Positions 1-8,463 of a stretch of 46,774 nucleotides of DNA are shown piece after piece. Position numbers and translations under genes: made by a program. The notes below the pieces were generated by a model, which searched no databases, was not told the origin of the DNA, and saw only the letters and a list, made by a program, of their open reading frames with translations. Source of the DNA: SAR86 cluster bacterium (GTDB lineage Bacteria > Pseudomonadota > Gammaproteobacteria > Magnimaribacterales > D2472); NCBI GenBank assembly GCA_003331545.1, contig QOPC01000004.1, forward strand, positions 1 through 46,774, in the 5' to 3' direction. Each line of letters opens with the position of its first letter. The first letter of the stretch is position 1.

Positions 1-295
1 TAAAGATTTGCTAGTGAATGTAAATTTTCCTGATCTCTCATCTGAGCAAGTTATGGGAACCAAAATAACTAAATTAGCTAAAAGAGGAGTGCCAGACACA
101 CCAGATTTTCTTCGTAGCCTTGAATCATCAAAATTTTATAGTTTTGGACCATCTGGAAAAATTTTGCCAGGCCAAGTTCAGACAGATATTCAGGCAATTG
201 AAGAAAATTATATTTCTATAACAATTTTGGACTACAACTTAAGTGCTGAAATTGATGATTGGCATTTATACAAAGAGTTTTTTAATTGTGAATAA
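1..295 (+). CDS. surE: 5'/3'-nucleotidase SurE, C-terminal part (cut by window edge)
   Basis: SurE is a metal-dependent phosphatase that removes phosphate from nucleoside monophosphates and short polyphosphates. Only the last ~98 residues lie in the window; the frame is open from base 2 and the true start is to the left, so the TTG at 8 is not a start. Recognisable pieces are the NVNFPD strand (SurE family NVNxPD), the Q-GTKITKLAKRG segment and the closing YISITILDYNLSAE, which matches the family's YVSVTPL...LTA ending. The catalytic N-terminal DDG motif is outside the window. The stop at 293-295 overlaps the start of pcm, the usual surE-pcm coupling in gammaproteobacteria. No anomaly is seen in the visible part. 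Confidence 0.93.
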   Translation, partial: KDLLVNVNFPDLSSEQVMGTKITKLAKRGVPDTPDFLRSLESSKFYSFGPSGKILPGQVQTDIQAIEENYISITILDYNLSAEIDDWHLYKEFFNCE

Positions 296-965
296 TTCAG
301 GTTTCACATTTACTCGTGTCAAAGATCAAATGATCCAAGAACTACTTGATATGGGAATAAAAGATTTTCGCGTCCTTGATGCACTGAGTCAGGTTTCAAG
401 GCATATTTTTTTGGATGAAGCATTGTGGAGTCGTGCTTATGAAAATATGGCATTGACCATTGGTTACAAACAGACAATTTCTCAACCATACATTGTTGCA
501 AGAATGACCGAACATTTAATCTCCCATACATCAAGACGTGGCAAAGTTTTAAATCAAGTTCTTGAAATTGGATCTGGTTGTGGTTATCAATCTGCTGTTT
601 TATCCCATTTTGCAAATGATGTTTTTGCAGTTGAAAGAATTAAACCTCTAGTTTTAAAATCTAGAGAAAACCTCAGAGACTTAAAGATTAGAAATGTTGA
701 AGTAAAGCATGCAAACGGATTTGATGGATGGGAAGAGAATAAAAAATTTGACGGAATAATTTGTGCTGCTGCGCCCAGAAAATATCCAGAAGAATTGCTT
801 GAGCTGCTTGAAATAGGTGGAAAACTTGTTATCCCTGCAGGAAATGAGGGCGAACAAAAACTTTTTGTAATTACTAAAATTAGTGATACAGAAAATGAAG
901 AAATTATTCATGAAGACGTTGCTTTTGTCCCAATGCTTCCAGGAATTTCTAATGGAGAAATATAA
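288..965 (+). CDS. pcm: Protein-L-isoaspartate O-methyltransferase
   Basis: Pcm uses S-adenosylmethionine to methylate isoaspartyl residues in aged proteins and so starts their repair; it is cytosolic. The 225-residue reading has the family landmarks in order: QTISQPYIVARMTEHL near residues 63-78, the SAM-binding motif I VLEIGSGCGYQ at about 91-101, and the late FVPMLPG segment. I chose GTG at 288 because it gives the normal length (E. coli 208 residues) and an 8-base overlap with surE. An ATG at 330 is the alternative and would remove residues that align with the family N-terminus. An upstream start at 243 would overlap surE by 53 bases and adds non-homologous residues. The next gene begins 2 bases after the stop, suggesting one surE-pcm-popT-nlpD transcript. 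Confidence 0.93.
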   Translation: MNNSGFTFTRVKDQMIQELLDMGIKDFRVLDALSQVSRHIFLDEALWSRAYENMALTIGYKQTISQPYIVARMTEHLISHTSRRGKVLNQVLEIGSGCGYQSAVLSHFANDVFAVERIKPLVLKSRENLRDLKIRNVEVKHANGFDGWEENKKFDGIICAAAPRKYPEELLELLEIGGKLVIPAGNEGEQKLFVITKISDTENEEIIHEDVAFVPMLPGISNGEI

Positions 966-967
966 AG

Positions 968-1690
968 ATGAATGATCAAATCAGATATTCTCTTGCCGGA
1001 TTTTGCATGGGCATTGCAGAATTGATTCCAGGTATTTCAGGAGCAACGGTTGCAGTAATTTTTAAAATTTACCCAAACTTAATTTCAATCTTAAGCAAGT
1101 TGAGAATTAATAACTTGTCTTTCAACTTCTTATCTCTTTCCAAGACATTTCAATTCAAAGTCTCGCTACCATTAATTGTTTCAATGCTTGCCGCAATTAT
1201 TTTATGCTCAAACTTAATTAATTTTTTGATCAGTAATTATGAAACCACATTTCTATTCTTTTTGGGTTGGTTGATGATTTTCTTATCAATTTACACAGCA
1301 GATTTTTTTAAAGCTTTATTTCAAAGACCTAAATTAATGTTATTTTTATTTGCTGGGATTTTAATAGGACTTGGCTTACAAAAATTAAGTTTTGGTTCAG
1401 GTGAAATAACAACAATGTACTTATTTATTGCTGGGTTGGCAGCTTTTTCATTTTTCTTAATACCAGGTATCTCTGGTAGTGCCATGTTAGTGGTCTTGGG
1501 TGTATATGCCCCAGTAATTCAGGGTATCGCAAATTTTAATTTGAATTTATTGATTCCGTTTGCATGTGGTTGTTTATTTTCTCTTCTTATTCTTCCTAAG
1601 CTTATTTTTAATTTATATTCAAAAAACGAACAAAATCTTACGTATGTATTTTCGGGGTTGATCTTTTCCTCAGGTTTTTTATTATTGTGA
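968..1690 (+). CDS. DUF368 family membrane protein, PopT-type undecaprenyl phosphate translocase
   Basis: The 240-residue protein is almost entirely hydrophobic, with about seven or eight predicted membrane segments. It carries the DUF368 hallmark, a repeated PGISG motif in two inverted halves (PGISGAT at 21-27, PGISGSA at 166-172). Members of this family (PopT in Vibrio cholerae and Staphylococcus) have been linked to returning undecaprenyl phosphate, the lipid carrier of peptidoglycan and O-antigen precursors, across the inner membrane. The family call is what the sequence supports; substrate is carried over from those studies. ATG at 968 is preceded by GGAGA 11 bases upstream. The gene sits between pcm and nlpD, where the usual block has nothing, and its stop overlaps the nlpD GTG. 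Confidence 0.85.
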   Translation: MNDQIRYSLAGFCMGIAELIPGISGATVAVIFKIYPNLISILSKLRINNLSFNFLSLSKTFQFKVSLPLIVSMLAAIILCSNLINFLISNYETTFLFFLGWLMIFLSIYTADFFKALFQRPKLMLFLFAGILIGLGLQKLSFGSGEITTMYLFIAGLAAFSFFLIPGISGSAMLVVLGVYAPVIQGIANFNLNLLIPFACGCLFSLLILPKLIFNLYSKNEQNLTYVFSGLIFSSGFLLL

Positions 1691-2334
1691 TTAAGATTCC
1701 ATTCAAGATAATTTTTTTATTACATGTTTTGGTTGTTTCAAGCTGTTCTTCGTTAGACGTTTTAAAAGAAAATTACCAAAACTTTTTATCAACTTCTTCA
1801 AATAAATTTTATGTTGTAGAAGAGGGAGATTCTATTTGGTCGATTTCAATAAAATTAAATTTAGATCCACAGTTGCTTATTTCAAACAATAATTTAAATA
1901 AGCCATATATTATTTATCCTGATCAAAAATTAGCACTTTATAAATACTCAAATATTCAACCTAGTTTTAATAAAGATTATATTTCACAATGGCATCACCC
2001 TTTGAAAGTTAATTCAAAGCCAGCAAAAGAAAAAGATTCATGGTTAGTTTATAAAGAATCTAAAGGGACTCCAATTCATTCAATATATCAGGGTAAGATT
2101 GTTGTCTCTGGACCTGATATCCCTGGTTATGGCAACCTAGTCATGATTTCTCATCCATATGGTTACTTGAGTCTTTATGCCCACTGCGACAAAATATTTG
2201 TTGAGCAAGGAGACGAGGTCGGCAAGGGTGCTGTCATTGCACATGTAGGTAATTCAGAAGCGCCCCATCCAATGTTAAGATTTCAACTTCGCAAAGGTGG
2301 ACAACCAGTCAGCGCGTCAGGCATTAATTTTTAA
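1687..2334 (+). CDS. nlpD: NlpD-like lipoprotein, LysM plus degenerate M23 (LytM) domain
   Basis: A 215-residue predicted lipoprotein with a signal peptide ending in the lipobox V-S-S-C20, a LysM peptidoglycan-binding domain at about 41-85 (YVVEEGDSIWSIS) and an M23/LytM fold at about 105-205. NlpD activates the amidase AmiC during cell division. The LytM fold is degenerate as in NlpD: where active enzymes have HLHFE there is MLRFQ (196-200), and the first H-x3-D pair is absent, so it should not cut peptidoglycan. It is short compared with E. coli NlpD (379 residues), mostly through a shorter linker. The GTG start overlaps the previous TGA. In relatives rpoS follows nlpD; here fdxA follows on the other strand 11 bases later. 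Confidence 0.88.
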   Translation: MIKIPFKIIFLLHVLVVSSCSSLDVLKENYQNFLSTSSNKFYVVEEGDSIWSISIKLNLDPQLLISNNNLNKPYIIYPDQKLALYKYSNIQPSFNKDYISQWHHPLKVNSKPAKEKDSWLVYKESKGTPIHSIYQGKIVVSGPDIPGYGNLVMISHPYGYLSLYAHCDKIFVEQGDEVGKGAVIAHVGNSEAPHPMLRFQLRKGGQPVSASGINF

Positions 2335-2345
2335 TCTCTATATAA

Positions 2346-2669
2346 CTATCTTTCTAATAAATGGATTTTCTCTTTAATTTGAGCATACTCTTCAGCTTCA
2401 GGTAGCTTTTCTTTTTCCTCAGTAATATTTGGCCAAACCTCACTCAACTCTGCATTTATTTCAATAAAATCAATTTGATCGTCTGGCAGTTCATCTTCAG
2501 AAAAAATTGCATCAACAGGGCACTCAGGCTCACACAAAGCGCAGTCAATACACTCTTCAGGATGAATTACTAAAAAATTTGGACCTTCATAAAAACAATC
2601 AACAGGGCATACTTCCACACAGTCTGTATGCTTACATTTAATACATGATTCTGTAACTATAAATGCCAT
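2346..2669 (-). CDS. fdxA: Ferredoxin FdxA (3Fe-4S/4Fe-4S, Azotobacter ferredoxin I type)
   Basis: The 107-residue soluble electron carrier has two cysteine clusters: C9, C12, C17, C21 and C40, C43, C46, C50, followed by an acidic C-terminal extension typical of FdxA. The extra spacing in the first cluster (CxxCxxxxCxxxCP) fits the 7Fe-8S type. The partner is unknown; FdxA is often tied to oxidative stress defence. In Pseudomonas-type gene order fdxA lies between rpoS and mutS, and here it keeps its place although both neighbours are gone. ATG at 2669 gives the conserved start [17 protein letters not shown]. No ribosome binding site is obvious; a weak TTGTTA/TACAAT pair on the reverse strand (2702-2707, 2681-2686, 15-base spacing) could be its promoter, giving a very short leader. 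Confidence 0.92.
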   Translation of the reverse strand: MAFIVTESCIKCKHTDCVEVCPVDCFYEGPNFLVIHPEECIDCALCEPECPVDAIFSEDELPDDQIDFIEINAELSEVWPNITEEKEKLPEAEEYAQIKEKIHLLER

Positions 2670-2747
2670 TTAATGATGAAATTGTAAATTAAAATGAATC
2701 TTAACAATGACTTATCAACAAGTCAGCATGAATTTGATAATATTTAT

Positions 2748-2775
2748 TTTACATTTATGAAATTTGTAATATACT
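2748..2775 (+). promoter_or_regulatory. Putative sigma-70 promoter of recA
   Basis: A -35-like TTTACA (2748-2753) and a -10-like TATACT (2770-2775) are separated by 16 bases. They lie 30 bases upstream of the recA start, and the -10 overlaps the LexA box, as expected for a repressible promoter. An alternative -10 reading is TAATAT at 2767-2772. The call is by eye. Confidence 0.55.
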
Positions 2776-2791
2776 GTACAAATATACAGTA
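2772..2791 (+). promoter_or_regulatory. LexA-binding SOS box upstream of recA
   Basis: The 20-base site TACTGTACAAATATACAGTA is a near-perfect palindrome with CTG-N10-CAG, the consensus of gammaproteobacterial LexA boxes (TACTGTATATATATACAGTA in E. coli). It differs from that consensus at only two positions in the centre (bases 9 and 11). It overlaps the predicted -10 element and ends just before the ribosome binding site AGGAGA (2793-2798). It shows that the organism has kept a LexA-type SOS response, although lexA itself is not in the window. Confidence 0.92.
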
Positions 2792-2804
2792 AAAGGAGAG
2801 CACA

Positions 2805-3812
2805 ATGTCAGATAAAGATAAAAACCTAACGGAAGCCCTATCCCAAATAGAAAAGCAGTTTGGAAAAGGCACTGTAATGAAAATGGGGGATAGGGAGATT
2901 GTTGATATTCCATCTGTTTCAACAGGATCACTTGGGCTAGATATTGCTCTTGGTATAGGAGGTCTTCCAAAAGGAAGGGTTGTTGAAATTTTTGGCCCTG
3001 AGTCATCAGGCAAGACAACATTAACATTACAAGCCATAGCCGAATGTCAAAAAGCAGGTGGCACGGCAGCATTTATTGATGCTGAGCATGCCCTAGATCC
3101 AAATTATGCTGAAAAACTTGGAGTAAATGTTGATGAACTTTTACTTTCTCAACCTGATACTGGTGAGCAAGCCCTTGAAGTTACAGATATGCTTGTAAAA
3201 TCAGGTAGTGTTGACTTAGTTGTTATTGATTCTGTGGCAGCGCTTACTCCTCGAGCTGAGATTGAAGGAGATATGGGTGATCATCATATGGGACTTCAAG
3301 CCCGCTTAATGTCTCAAGCATTGAGAAAAATTACAGGTAACATTCAACGTTCTAATTGTATGGTAATTTTTATTAATCAGATCAGAATGAAAATAGGCGT
3401 AATGTTTGGCAATCCTGAAACCACTACCGGCGGTAATGCCCTAAAGTTCTATTCTTCAGTTCGTTTAGACATTCGAAGGATCGGTGCAGTCAAAGAAGGC
3501 GAGGAAGTAGTTGGAAATGAAACCAGAGTTAAGGTAGTCAAGAACAAGGTTTCACCTCCATTTAAACAAGCTGAATTTCAAATCATGTACGGTGAAGGAA
3601 TTAATGTTGAGGGAGAAATTTTAGAACTTGGACAAAAACTTGAATTAGTAGAAAAATCAGGTTCCTGGTACAGTCACAATGGAGAAAAGATTGGACAAGG
3701 CAAAGTCAATGCAAGCAAGTTTTTAAAAGAAAATTCTAAGATTAGAGACGCATTAATTAAAGAGATCAGAAAGGCTTACATACCTACAGTCAAGAAAGCC
3801 GCAAAGAAATAA
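2805..3812 (+). CDS. recA: Recombinase RecA
   Basis: RecA binds single-stranded DNA, drives strand exchange and stimulates LexA self-cleavage. The 335-residue protein is complete: Walker A GPESSGKT at 64-71, catalytic glutamate in DAEHALDP (about E94), Walker [11 protein letters not shown] (138-147), and the DNA-binding L2 region [20 protein letters not shown] (191-210). It is shorter than E. coli RecA (353) because the acidic C-terminal tail is replaced by a short basic end (KKAAKK). Start: ATG with AGGAGA seven bases upstream. Control is by the SOS box at 2772-2791. recX, which usually follows and restrains RecA, is not downstream; a thiolase gene follows after 64 bases without an evident intrinsic terminator. 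Confidence 0.98.
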   Translation: MSDKDKNLTEALSQIEKQFGKGTVMKMGDREIVDIPSVSTGSLGLDIALGIGGLPKGRVVEIFGPESSGKTTLTLQAIAECQKAGGTAAFIDAEHALDPNYAEKLGVNVDELLLSQPDTGEQALEVTDMLVKSGSVDLVVIDSVAALTPRAEIEGDMGDHHMGLQARLMSQALRKITGNIQRSNCMVIFINQIRMKIGVMFGNPETTTGGNALKFYSSVRLDIRRIGAVKEGEEVVGNETRVKVVKNKVSPPFKQAEFQIMYGEGINVEGEILELGQKLELVEKSGSWYSHNGEKIGQGKVNASKFLKENSKIRDALIKEIRKAYIPTVKKAAKK

Positions 3813-3876
3813 TCATTCTTTAACTTGTTAAAAAGTCTAAAAATTGATTAAGATACTCTCATCATAGGAGAGAGTT

Positions 3877-5055
3877 ATGTCTAATAATGCATATATAGTT
3901 TCAGCTGTTAGAACAGCTGGAGGGAAGAAAAACGGTAGCTTAAGTCTTTGGCATCCTGCTGACCTTGGCGCAAAGGTTTTAGACGAACTTGTTCGTCAAT
4001 CAGGAATTGAACCGGAATTAATTGATGATGTTATTTTTGGTTGTGTAGATCAAGTAGGCGCTCAATCAGGCAATGTGGCTAGAAATGCAATACTCGCATC
4101 AAGTCTACCTGAGTCAGTTCCAGGTACGTCTGTTGACCGTCAATGTGGTTCCTCTCAACAAGCTATTCATTTTGCTATACAGGCAGTCATGTCTGGTACA
4201 CAGGATGTTGTTATTGGTGGCGGAGTTGAAGTAATGTCAATGGTTCCGATAGGTGCTAGCATAAAAGATGGATTCGACGCAGGTCATGGTTTGCCATTCG
4301 ACTCAGACGGAATGAAAGAAAGGTATCCCGGAATATTCTTTTCACAATTTAGTGGCGCTGAAATGATGGCAGAAAAATGGAATTTGTCTCGAGAAGATTT
4401 AGACAACTTTGCTCTTAGCAGTCATCAAAAAGCTGCTGCAGCTGTAGAAGGAAAGTATTTTGATAGAGAGATTCTTCCCATTCAAGCAAAAAATGCAGAT
4501 GGTAAATCCGACATGGTGTTTAATGATGAAGGAATTAGATACGATGCTAGCTTTGAAGCTTTATCAGGACTAAATCCTGTAACAGAAGGAGGCGTAATAA
4601 CCGCCGGTAATGCCAGTCAAATTACTGATGGAGCGGCCGCACTCCTCATATGTAACGATGAAGGTCTAAAGAAAGTCAAATCAGACCCAAGGGCAAAAAT
4701 TACAGGCATAAGCGTTGTTGGGGATGATCCAATCATGATGCTGGGAGGTCCCATACCTGCATCTCATAAAGTCTTAAGGGCAACAAACCTTAATATCGAA
4801 GATATAGATTTATACGAGGTTAATGAAGCCTTTGCTCCTGTTCCACTATCTTGGGCTATAGAGCTCAAAGCAGACTTGGCAAAATTAAATGTGAATGGAG
4901 GAGCTATGGCTCTTGGTCATCCTTTGGGAGCTACTGGGGCTAAGCTAATGACAACTCTTCTTCACGAGCTTGAGCGAACAAATGGCAAATACGGTCTTCA
5001 AGCTATTTGCGAGGGCGGAGGAACCGCAAATGCAACAATAATAGAGAGAATTTAG
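3877..5055 (+). CDS. Acetyl-CoA acetyltransferase / 3-ketoacyl-CoA thiolase
   Basis: Thiolases cleave 3-ketoacyl-CoA with CoA to acetyl-CoA and a shortened acyl-CoA, or run in reverse to make acetoacetyl-CoA. The 392-residue protein has the full triad: nucleophile C90 in DRQCGSS, H348 in GHPLGATG and C378 in CEGGG, plus NEAFAP. The QCGSSQQA setting and the GASIKDG-type loop resemble the family of long-chain or sterol-type ketothiolases more than PhaA, so substrate is unsettled. The gene stands alone: no hydratase or dehydrogenase partner is nearby. ATG has a strong AGGAG at 3866-3870. Its stop directly abuts the stop of convergent proS with no spacer. Confidence 0.9.
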   Translation: MSNNAYIVSAVRTAGGKKNGSLSLWHPADLGAKVLDELVRQSGIEPELIDDVIFGCVDQVGAQSGNVARNAILASSLPESVPGTSVDRQCGSSQQAIHFAIQAVMSGTQDVVIGGGVEVMSMVPIGASIKDGFDAGHGLPFDSDGMKERYPGIFFSQFSGAEMMAEKWNLSREDLDNFALSSHQKAAAAVEGKYFDREILPIQAKNADGKSDMVFNDEGIRYDASFEALSGLNPVTEGGVITAGNASQITDGAAALLICNDEGLKKVKSDPRAKITGISVVGDDPIMMLGGPIPASHKVLRATNLNIEDIDLYEVNEAFAPVPLSWAIELKADLAKLNVNGGAMALGHPLGATGAKLMTTLLHELERTNGKYGLQAICEGGGTANATIIERI

Positions 5056-6336
5056 TTATAGATTTTTGAAATGTTCGAAGATAGTTTCAATATCTTCATA
5101 AGCACCAATCGAGGTTTTACCATCTCTGTGCATTAACTCTATTTCATTTTTTTCTAGATATTGCTTGCCTATAATAATATTCATTGGAATACCAATTAAT
5201 TCAGCATCTTTCATTTTGGTTCCATAACCATCTTTCCTATCATCTAAAATAACCTCATACCCCATAGAAGATAATTTCTCATACATGTTAATTGAAGCGC
5301 TTGCTATTTTTTCATCTTTTTCAAAACCAATTGCAACTATATTTACATCAAACGGAGTTATTGATTCAGGCCAAATTATGCCCTTGTCATCATTATTTTG
5401 CTCTATTGCAGCTGCTACAAGTCTTGAGACTCCGATGCCATAACAGCCCATATAAAGATTTTGTGCTTTACCCTCTTTATCAAGAACATTAGCATTCATA
5501 AGGTTTGTATACACTTCTCCCAATTGAAAAATATGTCCAACTTCAATCCCTTTTTTAATTTCTATAACACCTTTGCCATCGGGAGATGGCTTGCCTTGAA
5601 GAGACTGAAGATCCTCTCCATCTTTTAATAGAAGTTCTGTATTGATAGCAAACTCAGAGGAATCGCTAACAGCAATAGTATCCTCTCCATTTTCAGCTAA
5701 AACATGAAATTCTTCAGAAACATCACCACCAATTGCACCAGAATCTGCCTTTACAATCTTATACTTCAATCCTAATCTATCAATAATTTTTTTGTATGTT
5801 TCTCTCATCAATTGGTATGACTCATCTAGAGAACTTTGATTTATATTAAAGCTATATGAGTCCTTCATTAGAAATTCTCTTCCTCGCATAACACCATATC
5901 GAGGCCTGACTTCATCTCTAAATTTAGTTTGAATTTGATAAATATTTAACGGTAATTCTTTATAACTTTTAACATTATTTCTAATTAAATCTGTTATTAC
6001 TTCCTCATGAGTAGGTCCTAAGCAAAAATCTCTATCGTGTCTATCTTTGATTCGTAATAGTTCAGATCCCATCTTTTCCCATCTTTGTGTTTCTTCCCAA
6101 AGTTCTCTTGGTTGAACCATTGGCATTAACACTTCTTGAGCCTCAGATAAATTCATTTCCTCTCTGATAATATTTTCAATTTTTCTAAGAACTCTCAAGC
6201 CTAGGGGAAGCCACGTGTATATTCCAGAGCTAACTTTTCTGATCATTCCTGCTCTTAGCATTAATTTATGACTAACTACTTCTGCATCTTGAGGCGTATC
6301 TTTTAAAGTTGGTAAAAAAATCTTAGACCAAAACAT
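5056..6336 (-). CDS. proS: Prolyl-tRNA synthetase lacking the INS editing domain
   Basis: ProRS charges tRNA-Pro. The 426-residue protein has class II motif 1 (around 35-50), the GPTHEE loop at 108-112, motif 2 ([10 protein letters not shown], 139-148), motif 3 GCYGIGVSR (298-306) and the C-terminal anticodon-binding domain (about 330-426). The sequence is of the bacterial E. coli type before and after, but the ~180-residue INS (YbaK-like) domain that hydrolyses mischarged Ala-tRNA-Pro is absent: the [16 protein letters not shown] strand (about 217-232) runs through ~18 linker residues into KPSPDGKG (249-256). E. coli ProRS has 572 residues. The frame is intact, so this is a domain loss, not a broken gene. 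Short ProRS of alphaproteobacteria lacks the domain in the same way. ATG at 6336 fits the family start [13 protein letters not shown]. Confidence 0.96.
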   Translation of the reverse strand: MFWSKIFLPTLKDTPQDAEVVSHKLMLRAGMIRKVSSGIYTWLPLGLRVLRKIENIIREEMNLSEAQEVLMPMVQPRELWEETQRWEKMGSELLRIKDRHDRDFCLGPTHEEVITDLIRNNVKSYKELPLNIYQIQTKFRDEVRPRYGVMRGREFLMKDSYSFNINQSSLDESYQLMRETYKKIIDRLGLKYKIVKADSGAIGGDVSEEFHVLAENGEDTIAVSDSSEFAINTELLLKDGEDLQSLQGKPSPDGKGVIEIKKGIEVGHIFQLGEVYTNLMNANVLDKEGKAQNLYMGCYGIGVSRLVAAAIEQNNDDKGIIWPESITPFDVNIVAIGFEKDEKIASASINMYEKLSSMGYEVILDDRKDGYGTKMKDAELIGIPMNIIIGKQYLEKNEIELMHRDGKTSIGAYEDIETIFEHFKNL

Positions 6337-6390
6337 TTTTTATATTTGAAATTTCATTTAGTTTATAATTCTATATTTTTTTAGAGACTT

Positions 6391-6681
6391 ATGCCGATTT
6401 ATGAATATAAATGCTCAAAATGTGAGCATCAATTTGAAATTATTCAACGATTTTCAGATAATCCACTTGAAAGTTGCCCTGAGTGCGGTCAAAAATCCAT
6501 AAAAAAATTAGTTTCTGCACCATCTTTTAGGCTTAAAGGAGGAGGCTGGTATGAAACTGATTTTAAAACTGGCTCTAAAAAGAATATAGTAGATGTTAAG
6601 GATGAAAAATCTAAACAGCCTAGCGAAAAAACAAAAACTACTGAAAAATCTAAAGAGAAAAACTCAGATACAAAAACTTAA
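6391..6681 (+). CDS. FmdB-family zinc ribbon protein
   Basis: A 96-residue protein with an N-terminal FmdB/CxxC-CxxC regulatory zinc ribbon: MPIYEYKC8SKC11 and C29PEC32, followed by the conserved KLVSAPSFRLKGGGWYETDF. The C-terminal ~35 residues are lysine/serine/threonine/glutamate rich and look disordered. Function is unknown; the founding FmdB was proposed to regulate formamidase genes, but most members are uncharacterised. In Pseudomonas-like genomes this gene also sits directly before aspS, which supports orthology. A perfect -10 TATAAT at 6364-6369 lies 21 bases before the ATG, but I see no convincing -35. The aspS ATG follows after 15 bases, so the two are probably co-transcribed. Confidence 0.88.
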   Translation: MPIYEYKCSKCEHQFEIIQRFSDNPLESCPECGQKSIKKLVSAPSFRLKGGGWYETDFKTGSKKNIVDVKDEKSKQPSEKTKTTEKSKEKNSDTKT

Positions 6682-6696
6682 ATAAGAGAAAGAAAA

Positions 6697-8463
6697 ATGC
6701 GTTCACATTACTGCGGAGATATTAATAGATCAGATATTGGTAGCGATATTGAAATCTCTGGTTGGGTTCATAAGAGGAGAGACCACGGAGGTGTAATTTT
6801 TCTAGATATCCGTGACTTACATGGAATAGTGCAAGTAGTATTTAATCCAGATTTAAAAGAAGTTTTTGATAAAGCAGATTCTTGTAGAAGTGAGTTTGTG
6901 GTAAATATTCAGGGATTAGTTAGAGAAAGAATTGATGGAGCCATAAATACTAAGATGGCAACAGGTGAGATTGAATTAGAGGCAAAAAGTTTAAATATTT
7001 TTAGCTCAGCAGTTACCCCTCAATTTCCACTTGATGATTACCAAGATGTTAATGAGGATATAAGACTTAAAAATAGGTTTGTAGATTTGAGACGTCCTGA
7101 TGTTAATCAGAGATTAGTCAAGCGATCTAAAATAACCTCAAAAATAAGATCGTTCTTAGAAAAAAATAATTTTAATGAAATAGAGACTCCTATTTTAACA
7201 AGAGCAACCCCAGAAGGAGCAAGGGATTATCTGGTTCCAAGTAGGGTGCATCCTGGAGAATTTTTTGCATTACCTCAATCTCCTCAATTATTTAAACAAT
7301 TACTAATGATTGGTGGGCTGGACAAATATTATCAAATAGCTAAGTGCTTCAGAGATGAGGATCTGCGAGCTGATAGACAACCTGAATTTACTCAGGTAGA
7401 CATAGAAGCTTCTTTTATTTCAACTGAGGATATTATTAATCTAGGGGAAGAACTGATAATCTCTTTACTCTCTGAATTCACTGATTATCAAAAAACTAAG
7501 GTTCCAAGAATTCCATATAAAGAGTCCATGGAGAAATATGGTTGTGATAAGCCAGATCTTAGAATTCCACTGGAACTTATCGATATTTCTGCTCTTGTCA
7601 AAGACGAAGAATTTAAAGTATTTTCTGGACCAGCCAATGATCCTTCCTCAAGAGTTGTGGCTTTGAAAGTTCCAGACGCTGCCGATATGACTAGAAAAAA
7701 AATTGATGCATATACAGACTATGTTGGCAAATTGGGTGCTAAAGGATTGGCTTATATTAAGGTAATTGAGGTTGATAAAGAGAATGGACTGCAATCTCCT
7801 ATCCTCAAATTTTTTAAGGAGGAAACAATTCATTCGATCATCTCTAATTTAGATGTTCAAAATAACGATATAATTTTTTTCGGCGCTGGAAAGACAAATA
7901 CTGTCAATCTATCAATGAGTGCATTGATAAAGAAACTCGGAGAGGATTTAAATCTAATGGAATGCTCTTGGGCTCCATGTTGGATCATTGATTTTCCAAT
8001 GTTTGAGAGAAATAAAGAAAATAATCTTACTTCTTTACATCACCCATTTACCTTACCGGCAGTATCGGTTAATGAATTAAAAAATGATCCAGATAACTCA
8101 TTGGCTTGTGCATATGATTTTGTTTTGAATGGGTATGAACTTGGCGGGGGATCCTTAAGAGTTTATGAACCCACTATGCAAAAAGAGATATTTTCAATAC
8201 TAGGGATTTCTGAGGACGAAGCTAAAGAAAAATTTGGCTTTCTGCTATCAGCATTGTCATCCGGATGTCCACCTCACGGGGGTATAGCTTTCGGCTTAGA
8301 TAGAATTGTGATGCTCTTGTCCGATACAACTAATATTCGCGATGTGATAGCTTTCCCTAAAACACAAAGCGCTTCTTGCTTGCTTACAGATGCTCCTAGC
8401 ATGGTTTCAAACAACCAACTTGATGAGCTTAATATCAAATCGACTTTTGAACCGGAACAATAA
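6697..8463 (+). CDS. aspS: Aspartyl-tRNA synthetase, predicted non-discriminating (Asp/Asn)
   Basis: AspRS attaches aspartate to tRNA. The 588-residue bacterial-type protein has an N-terminal OB-fold anticodon-binding domain (about 1-105), motif 2 [16 protein letters not shown] at 218-233, a GAD insertion domain (about 280-420) and motif 3 GIAFGLDRI from 529. In the anticodon-binding domain it has H30 and G81, which align with His31 and Gly82 of the Pseudomonas aeruginosa enzyme, the residues known to let that enzyme also charge tRNA-Asn. E. coli's discriminating enzyme has Leu and Lys there. I therefore predict a non-discriminating AspRS that makes Asp-tRNA-Asn for GatCAB. Start ATG after AAGAGAAAGAAAA. 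The yebC ATG follows immediately after the stop. Confidence 0.96.
   Translation: MRSHYCGDINRSDIGSDIEISGWVHKRRDHGGVIFLDIRDLHGIVQVVFNPDLKEVFDKADSCRSEFVVNIQGLVRERIDGAINTKMATGEIELEAKSLNIFSSAVTPQFPLDDYQDVNEDIRLKNRFVDLRRPDVNQRLVKRSKITSKIRSFLEKNNFNEIETPILTRATPEGARDYLVPSRVHPGEFFALPQSPQLFKQLLMIGGLDKYYQIAKCFRDEDLRADRQPEFTQVDIEASFISTEDIINLGEELIISLLSEFTDYQKTKVPRIPYKESMEKYGCDKPDLRIPLELIDISALVKDEEFKVFSGPANDPSSRVVALKVPDAADMTRKKIDAYTDYVGKLGAKGLAYIKVIEVDKENGLQSPILKFFKEETIHSIISNLDVQNNDIIFFGAGKTNTVNLSMSALIKKLGEDLNLMECSWAPCWIIDFPMFERNKENNLTSLHHPFTLPAVSVNELKNDPDNSLACAYDFVLNGYELGGGSLRVYEPTMQKEIFSILGISEDEAKEKFGFLLSALSSGCPPHGGIAFGLDRIVMLLSDTTNIRDVIAFPKTQSASCLLTDAPSMVSNNQLDELNIKSTFEPEQ

Noticed and set aside
2708-2725. 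Inverted repeat TGACTT-ATCAAC-AAGTCA between fdxA and recA
   Set aside because: Only six base pairs with a six-base loop and no T run; could be an operator, but I see no family match and the LexA box explains recA control.
2755-3072. Overlapping open frames on the reverse strand across the recA start
   Set aside because: They have no family features and lie opposite the recA promoter, SOS box and coding region, which are certain.
5056-6336. proS as a pseudogene or assembly deletion
   Set aside because: The reading frame passes cleanly through the junction, all catalytic motifs and both ends are intact, and short ProRS enzymes are known.
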